In this document: positions 60,378 to 64,000 of the stretch, piece by piece
How the letters are laid out: every line of letters begins with the position of its first letter
Position numbering within the stretch: position 1 is the stretch's first letter
Assembly (NCBI RefSeq): GCF_018474025.1
Contig: NZ_JAHCTA010000003.1
Span: forward strand, 124,001 to 188,000
DNA: 64,000 nucleotides
Source of the DNA: Alteromonas oceanisediminis
Lineage (GTDB): Bacteria; Pseudomonadota; Gammaproteobacteria; Enterobacterales; Alteromonadaceae
Direction of reading: 5' to 3'
Program-made: the position numbers and the translations under genes
Notes under the pieces: generated by a model
Told to the model about the DNA's origin: nothing
Database searches by the model: none
The model's input: the letters and a program-made list of their open reading frames with translations, nothing else

Positions 60378-60596
60378 TTAATTGAGATCCTTTTCTATTT
60401 CGTGCCATGAAATGCTTTTTACCGCGCCCGACTCTAATTCTGCGCTGCGAGCTTCAGCAAGTTTAAGCCATTCTGATTCAACATCGCTGTCTATCTTTCT
60501 ATCCATTGCGGTTAAAAGGCAGTGGGCTGCAAGAGCTTTCTCTTTAGTGCTAAGTTGCTCGATATTCTCGAGCATGACTTTAAGTGCATTAGACAT
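60378..60596 (-). CDS. Addiction-module antitoxin (unstable antitoxin family)
   Basis: A 72-residue protein: MSNALKVMLENIEQLSTKEKALAAHCLLTAMDRKIDSDVESEWLKLAEARSAELESGAVKSISWHEIEKDL in outline, the pattern of pfam-type Unstab_antitox partners of RelE/ParE toxins (AEAR-x-x-EL-x-SG, SWxE). ATG 60596 follows AGGA; the frame opens with TTG at 60614. It is the first gene of the toxin-antitoxin pair. Confidence 0.83.
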   Translation of the reverse strand: MSNALKVMLENIEQLSTKEKALAAHCLLTAMDRKIDSDVESEWLKLAEARSAELESGAVKSISWHEIEKDLN

Positions 60597-60756
60597 AAAC
60601 GGGATTCCTAACAATAAGACTTGATATTACCACTAAAAAAGAGAAGTGAAACCTCGGATTACCGCAAAGCAGTTAACAATCAACGAAGGGGCAATCGCTT
60701 GCTGGCGCAATTCGCAAAGCCGGCAGCGATCGAAGGAACCGATTTTTACTGCTTTG

Positions 60757-60930
60757 TTATATTCCAGTTACTTCCAACAATAGCTTGCCCTTTGGCTGCA
60801 TTTCATTTGGTGGGGTGTAACGTATTTTTGATAGCGCTGATGTGGGAAGAGTTTTTAGCTTTTCTGACTCAAAGTTTTCAATTGGAGTATCGTTAATCAA
60901 GATATTTAGATCAGTATCGTTGGATACCAC
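60757..60930 (-). CDS. Short unassigned reading frame, 57 residues
   Basis: GTG 60930 to TAA 60757 encodes a polar segment (NDTDLNILINDTPIENFESEK) and TSALSKIRYTPPNEM, ending LLLEVTGI. It is not recognised and could be the 3' remnant of a larger gene, since a stop interrupts the frame just upstream. The reason to list it is the end: its stop lies in ATATAACAAAG, as in the next two small genes on this strand. Confidence 0.3.
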   Translation of the reverse strand: MVSNDTDLNILINDTPIENFESEKLKTLPTSALSKIRYTPPNEMQPKGKLLLEVTGI

Positions 60931-60962
60931 ACGATTCTGCGAATGTCATTGCATACAAAAAT

Positions 60963-61013
60963 GTGCGATGTAGCAACAACAGGATGGAGTAAAAAATTCA
61001 GTGAAGGGTGAAA

Positions 61014-61023
<10 letters not shown>
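60963..61023 (-). repeat. tRNA-Thr 3' end and flank, partner of the inverted copy at 59952
   Basis: Minus-strand sequence starting TCGGCACCATTTCACCC inside the tRNA and ending ACATCGCAC. About 87 percent identical to 59952-60010 in the opposite orientation. It includes the CCA end and a T-run (GAATTTTTTAC) that may terminate the tRNA. Confidence 0.8.
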
Positions 61024-61089
<66 letters not shown>

Positions 61090-61151
61090 ACTGAATTTCG
61101 AGGCGCATTTTAGAGTGCTTGACCTGATTGTCAAGCACTGTTCAAAGCAAA

Positions 61152-62294
61152 TTAGCGTAACGCTGCTAAACGCTGAATTTCATCTGGCAATTTAGGGAAG
61201 TACTCTGCGGGTAGGTGCGTATTCAGCTCGCTCAGTCGCGCTGATAATTCAGAATAGCTTTCAGCAACAACATTGATATGGCCCATCTTGCGCTTTTTGC
61301 GCACTGACTTTCCGTACCAATGTAGATGCGTGTTCGGCACACTTAAGATTTCTTTCGAAATACCACCGCAGCCGATAACGTTAACCATTGCAGAGATTCC
61401 TGTCGCTTCCGTACTCCCTAACGGCAAATTCTGGATCGCGCGTAAATGATTTTCAAACTGAGAGGTGACCGCACCTTGCTGAGTCCAGTGGCCTGAATTG
61501 TGTACGCGCGGAGCAAGCTCATTCACCAGTAACCGGTCGCCTACCTGAAACATTTCTACCGCCAGCAACCCAACGTAGTTCAGTTCGTCTGCCAGTGCGG
61601 TGAAAATAGCCAGTGCTTGCTTATTCAGCTCGTCGGTGAGTGCCGATGCCGGGGCGACAGATACATGCAACTGGCCCTGATGATGCAGATTCTCAGCAAG
61701 TGGATACACCACAATATCACCATTTGCATTGCGTGCACCCAACAACGATAGCTCTCGCTCGAAGGTCTGCATTTGCTCGACCACCAGAGGAACTTTTTGT
61801 AAGTCAAGTGCACTTAATGTCTGCTGTAGTTCCACAAGTTGTTCGCGGGATGATAAACGCCACTGTCCGTATCCGTCGTATCCATCCAGACTGGCTTTGA
61901 GGATCAGTTTATCGCCGAGTTGTTCAACCACCTCTGGTAACTGATCTATTGCGGTCACTACGCGATGCGCGCAATTGGCAATACCAAGCCGTTCAAGTAG
62001 CTTTTTCTCAATCACGCGATCAGCACCCACGCGAATGGATTCAAAACTGGGCGACAACTTTCCGCTGGCATGTGCTTCGTTGAGTAAGTCAACCGGCACG
62101 TGCTCAAACTCTACGGTTAAACAATTTGCTTCATCGATGGCGTTTTTTAGCGAATCCGCCTGTTCAGACTTATCCACCGGGTTAACCACTTTACCCGTTT
62201 TAACATCCACTGCATTGACCGAGATCCCCAGTGGAGCCCCGGCCAGATTCATCATTTGTGCTAATTGGCCAGCGCCGTAAACGAGTACTTTCAC
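61152..62294 (-). CDS. purK: N5-carboxyaminoimidazole ribonucleotide synthase
   Basis: A 380-residue ATP-grasp enzyme of purine synthesis that carboxylates AIR with bicarbonate. It begins [23 protein letters not shown], has [25 protein letters not shown] (ATP binding), [11 protein letters not shown] and [33 protein letters not shown] 62294 overlaps the purE stop by four bases (GTGA), so the two are translated together and hand on the unstable N5-CAIR. Confidence 0.95.
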   Translation of the reverse strand: MKVLVYGAGQLAQMMNLAGAPLGISVNAVDVKTGKVVNPVDKSEQADSLKNAIDEANCLTVEFEHVPVDLLNEAHASGKLSPSFESIRVGADRVIEKKLLERLGIANCAHRVVTAIDQLPEVVEQLGDKLILKASLDGYDGYGQWRLSSREQLVELQQTLSALDLQKVPLVVEQMQTFERELSLLGARNANGDIVVYPLAENLHHQGQLHVSVAPASALTDELNKQALAIFTALADELNYVGLLAVEMFQVGDRLLVNELAPRVHNSGHWTQQGAVTSQFENHLRAIQNLPLGSTEATGISAMVNVIGCGGISKEILSVPNTHLHWYGKSVRKKRKMGHINVVAESYSELSARLSELNTHLPAEYFPKLPDEIQRLAALR

Positions 62295-62782
62295 ACGTCC
62301 AGCTCCAGCGGTTCGGTCGCAAGGATTTTTGCAGTTTGCTCAGTGCGAAAGTTGATCACAGCCTGCTTTACATTGTCATCGTGCAGGGCAACAATTTGTG
62401 CAGCGAGTAAGCCAGCATTCGCTGCACCAGCATCACCAATCGCTAACGTGCCTACCGCCACACCCTTCGGCATTTGAACGATAGAAAGCAATGAGTCTAA
62501 ACCACTGAGTTGACTTGAGCGCACCGGACAACCTAGCACGGGTAAATGAGTGTGCGCGGCAATCATTCCAGGCAAATGCGCTGCGCCACCGGCACCGGCA
62601 ATGATGACATGCACGCCATCATCGCTTGCTGTCGTAGCGAAATCAGTGAGTAGATCCGGCGTGCGGTGCGCAGAAACGACCTGTGCTTTGAAAGAAACGC
62701 CGAGGCTTTTAAGCATCTTTGCGGCGTTTTGCATGGTTGGCCAATCGGAGGTTGAGCCCATAACAATAGCGACTTTCGCCAT
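62291..62782 (-). CDS. purE: N5-carboxyaminoimidazole ribonucleotide mutase
   Basis: A 163-residue enzyme converting N5-CAIR to [69 protein letters not shown] and [24 protein letters not shown] are the full set of class I PurE motifs, with the catalytic His in SAHRTP. First gene of the purEK operon. No perfect PurR box is seen in the 163 bases upstream. Confidence 0.96.
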   Translation of the reverse strand: MAKVAIVMGSTSDWPTMQNAAKMLKSLGVSFKAQVVSAHRTPDLLTDFATTASDDGVHVIIAGAGGAAHLPGMIAAHTHLPVLGCPVRSSQLSGLDSLLSIVQMPKGVAVGTLAIGDAGAANAGLLAAQIVALHDDNVKQAVINFRTEQTAKILATEPLELDV

Positions 62783-62890
62783 TTACCTGTCCTCAGAAAA
62801 AGATTAGCGGCGCAGTATAGCCTAGTTTTTTGGTTGTTCCCATCGGTGCGTCATCTTCAATCCGGATTTCCGTAGTGCCCCGCTTAAAAT

Positions 62891-62903
62891 TTACAATATG
62901 TAA
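62891..62903. promoter_or_regulatory. Dyad upstream of the LysR gene
   Basis: TTACAATATGTAA has five-base arms in an AT-rich promoter, 43 bases before the regulator start. It may be an autoregulation site or simply promoter sequence. Confidence 0.3.
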
Positions 62904-62945
62904 TAATTTTTGAACTTATTTTTACAATAATCTATATTAACACGT

Positions 62946-63842
62946 ATGAATTCGTTAACGTTTCGCCTACTACAAGTTTACCAACAGGTCGTCGATAGCG
63001 GCTCGATTACGGCTGCGTCAGTCACGCTGTCGTTATCACAGCCTACGGTTTCCTTGCAATTGAAAAAGTTGGCCTCGTTGTTCGACATGGTGCTACTGGA
63101 ACAGCATCATGGGCGGTTGCAAATGACGGACGCTGGCAAAGCCGTCTATCGCTGTGCTCAGGAGGTGCTGAGTTCCCAGGCCCGATTGGATAGCCATATG
63201 CGGGCACTGCAAGGCATGGAGGTTGGCAGTTTAAAAATTGCCGTCGTTACAACGGCAAAATATGTCGTTCCAACATTGTTAGGACAGTTTTGCCGCGAAC
63301 ACCCAGGTATCGACATCACGCTCAAAGTGGGGAACCGTGCACAAATCATTGAACGCGTGAAAGGCAATCAGGATGATATTTACATATTCAGCCAACCGCC
63401 TAAAGACCTTGCCATCAGTGCCAAAGCATTTATGCTCAATAAGCTTTGTGTCATCGCGCCACCGGGTTTTGATGGGCCAGACAACTGTTCACTCGGGGCA
63501 CTGTCATCTTACAAATTCTTACTTCGCGAGGAAGGATCGGGTACGCGTAAAATGATCGACGATTACTGTGAAAAGCATGATATTGTATTTAAAAAAGTCA
63601 TGGTTATTGAGAGCAACGAGGCAATACGCTTGTCGGTCGCGACTGGACTTGGTCTGGCAATTGTGTCAGAACAGACACTTCAACATATGCGAAGTGACGA
63701 CGTTAAGATACTGAATGTCAGCGATTTTCCCTTGCGTAGCGCGTGGCAGATAGTCACACTTGACGGCAGACCGGAAAGCTTAGCTGCGTCTGCGTTTAGC
63801 AAATTCTTGCTAGCGCATGGCGATGTCGATAAACAACACTAA
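62946..63842 (+). CDS. LysR-family regulator, CbbR-like
   Basis: A 298-residue regulator: helix-turn-helix VYQQVVDSGSITAASVTLSLSQPTVSLQLKKLASLFDMVLLEQ (residues 10-55), linker helix, then a substrate-binding domain beginning GSLKIAVVTTAKYVVPTLLGQFCREHPGI and containing LLREEGSGTRKMIDDYC, a motif frequent in CbbR/YeiE-type LysR proteins. A TTACAATATGTAA dyad (62891-62903) lies upstream. It precedes a membrane-protein gene by 55 bases on the same strand and likely controls it. CbbR-type regulators respond to carbon or redox metabolites. Confidence 0.87.
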   Translation: MNSLTFRLLQVYQQVVDSGSITAASVTLSLSQPTVSLQLKKLASLFDMVLLEQHHGRLQMTDAGKAVYRCAQEVLSSQARLDSHMRALQGMEVGSLKIAVVTTAKYVVPTLLGQFCREHPGIDITLKVGNRAQIIERVKGNQDDIYIFSQPPKDLAISAKAFMLNKLCVIAPPGFDGPDNCSLGALSSYKFLLREEGSGTRKMIDDYCEKHDIVFKKVMVIESNEAIRLSVATGLGLAIVSEQTLQHMRSDDVKILNVSDFPLRSAWQIVTLDGRPESLAASAFSKFLLAHGDVDKQH

Positions 63843-63897
63843 TAATGAATATGACAGCACAGATCAACGATAAAACAATCAACGGCGGGGTTATCTC

Positions 63898-64000
63898 ATG
63901 AGCTTATTTTGGGTCTCCGCAATTATGTTGCTGGGCGTGTTTGTGCCCTTGCTCACCGAACGTTTTGGCCGGGTAGCTAACACACTTTTCACGATGTTGG
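63898..64000 (+). CDS. 5' end of a membrane protein, possibly NuoL/DabB-like
   Basis: ATG 63898 follows GGCGGGG and the frame is open to the right edge: MSLFWVSAIMLLGVFVPLLT, then ERFGRVANTLFTML. One hydrophobic helix is visible. Proton-conducting NuoL/DabB-type subunits often start in this way and often follow a CbbR-like LysR gene (DAB inorganic-carbon uptake loci), so that is my best guess; 34 residues cannot settle it. Confidence 0.45.
   Translation, partial: MSLFWVSAIMLLGVFVPLLTERFGRVANTLFTML

Noticed and set aside
60621..60896. Plus-strand 91-residue frame beside the toxin-antitoxin pair
   Set aside because: Crosses the candidate cassette junction, lacks a ribosome site and changes character midway; a better explanation is non-coding sequence plus the antisense of the short minus frame.

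Overview
The window reads as chromosomal DNA of a marine, heterotrophic gammaproteobacterium, most likely Alteromonadales. Supporting signs are moderate base composition, five TonB-dependent receptors in 64 kb, Fur and Zur boxes of gammaproteobacterial type, PepSY/DUF3649 iron-uptake modules, DUF6746 and DUF2065 proteins, and housekeeping genes purA, purE, purK, rhlE and a YbbN-type gene. Family assignments come from reading the translated sequence; no database search was run.

Region 1 (1-9.06 kb) is a zinc-acquisition island around a Zur-box-like palindrome at 2269-2283. Leftward runs zrgA (His-rich DUF2796), a zur-like Fur-family gene, a MerC-like membrane protein and a DUF1826 gene cut by the window edge. 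Rightward run a TonB receptor with four His/Asp-rich segments, an AztD-like lipoprotein, a fused endonuclease/HAD-phosphatase lipoprotein and a COG0523 metallochaperone GTPase. Together they would move zinc across the outer membrane, hold it in the periplasm and deliver it in the cytoplasm.

Region 2 (9.03-12.05 kb) holds a MaoC-like dehydratase, a TetR regulator and an MscS channel. Region 3 (12.08-25.74 kb) looks like a cell-wall or amino-sugar scavenging locus: NagX-like acetyltransferase, GH3 glycosidase, a large TonB receptor, a flavin-dependent halogenase homologue, an N-acetylmuramoyl-L-alanine amidase fused to a serine beta-lactamase-like domain, an NhaC-type antiporter and gamma-glutamyltransferase. 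A perfect palindrome lies between the divergent halves.

Region 4 (25.8-28.9 kb) is accessory DNA: a BrnT toxin gene with an in-frame stop next to an intact BrnA antitoxin, an orphan ParD-like gene, a VOC protein with a divergent WYL regulator, a YdeI-like protein and an unassigned Gly/Ser-rich 70-residue peptide. Region 5 (28.9-33.5 kb) and region 7 (41.8-45.7 kb) are two Fur-linked iron modules, each with a TonB receptor and a PepSY membrane protein. Region 6 (33.6-41.7 kb) has a VOC protein, CBS protein, retropepsin-like lipoprotein, aldehyde dehydrogenase, purA, a GH13 lipoprotein and an SDR.

Region 8 (45.8-54.6 kb) has rhlE, then a leftward set in which two secreted spondin-domain proteins precede a two-component system and a class V aminotransferase; a third siderophore-type receptor diverges from it. 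Region 9 (54.7-59.2 kb) has a YbbN-like protein, an Mpo1-like protein, a sugar dehydrogenase, Dps, a PCu(A)C copper chaperone and small membrane proteins. Region 10 (59.2-61.1 kb) is odd: small leftward genes, including a toxin-antitoxin pair, end in the same TAACAAA stop context, and a 60-base inverted copy of the tRNA-Thr 3' end and flank lies 1 kb from the tRNA. Region 11 has purEK, a LysR regulator and the start of a membrane protein cut by the right edge.
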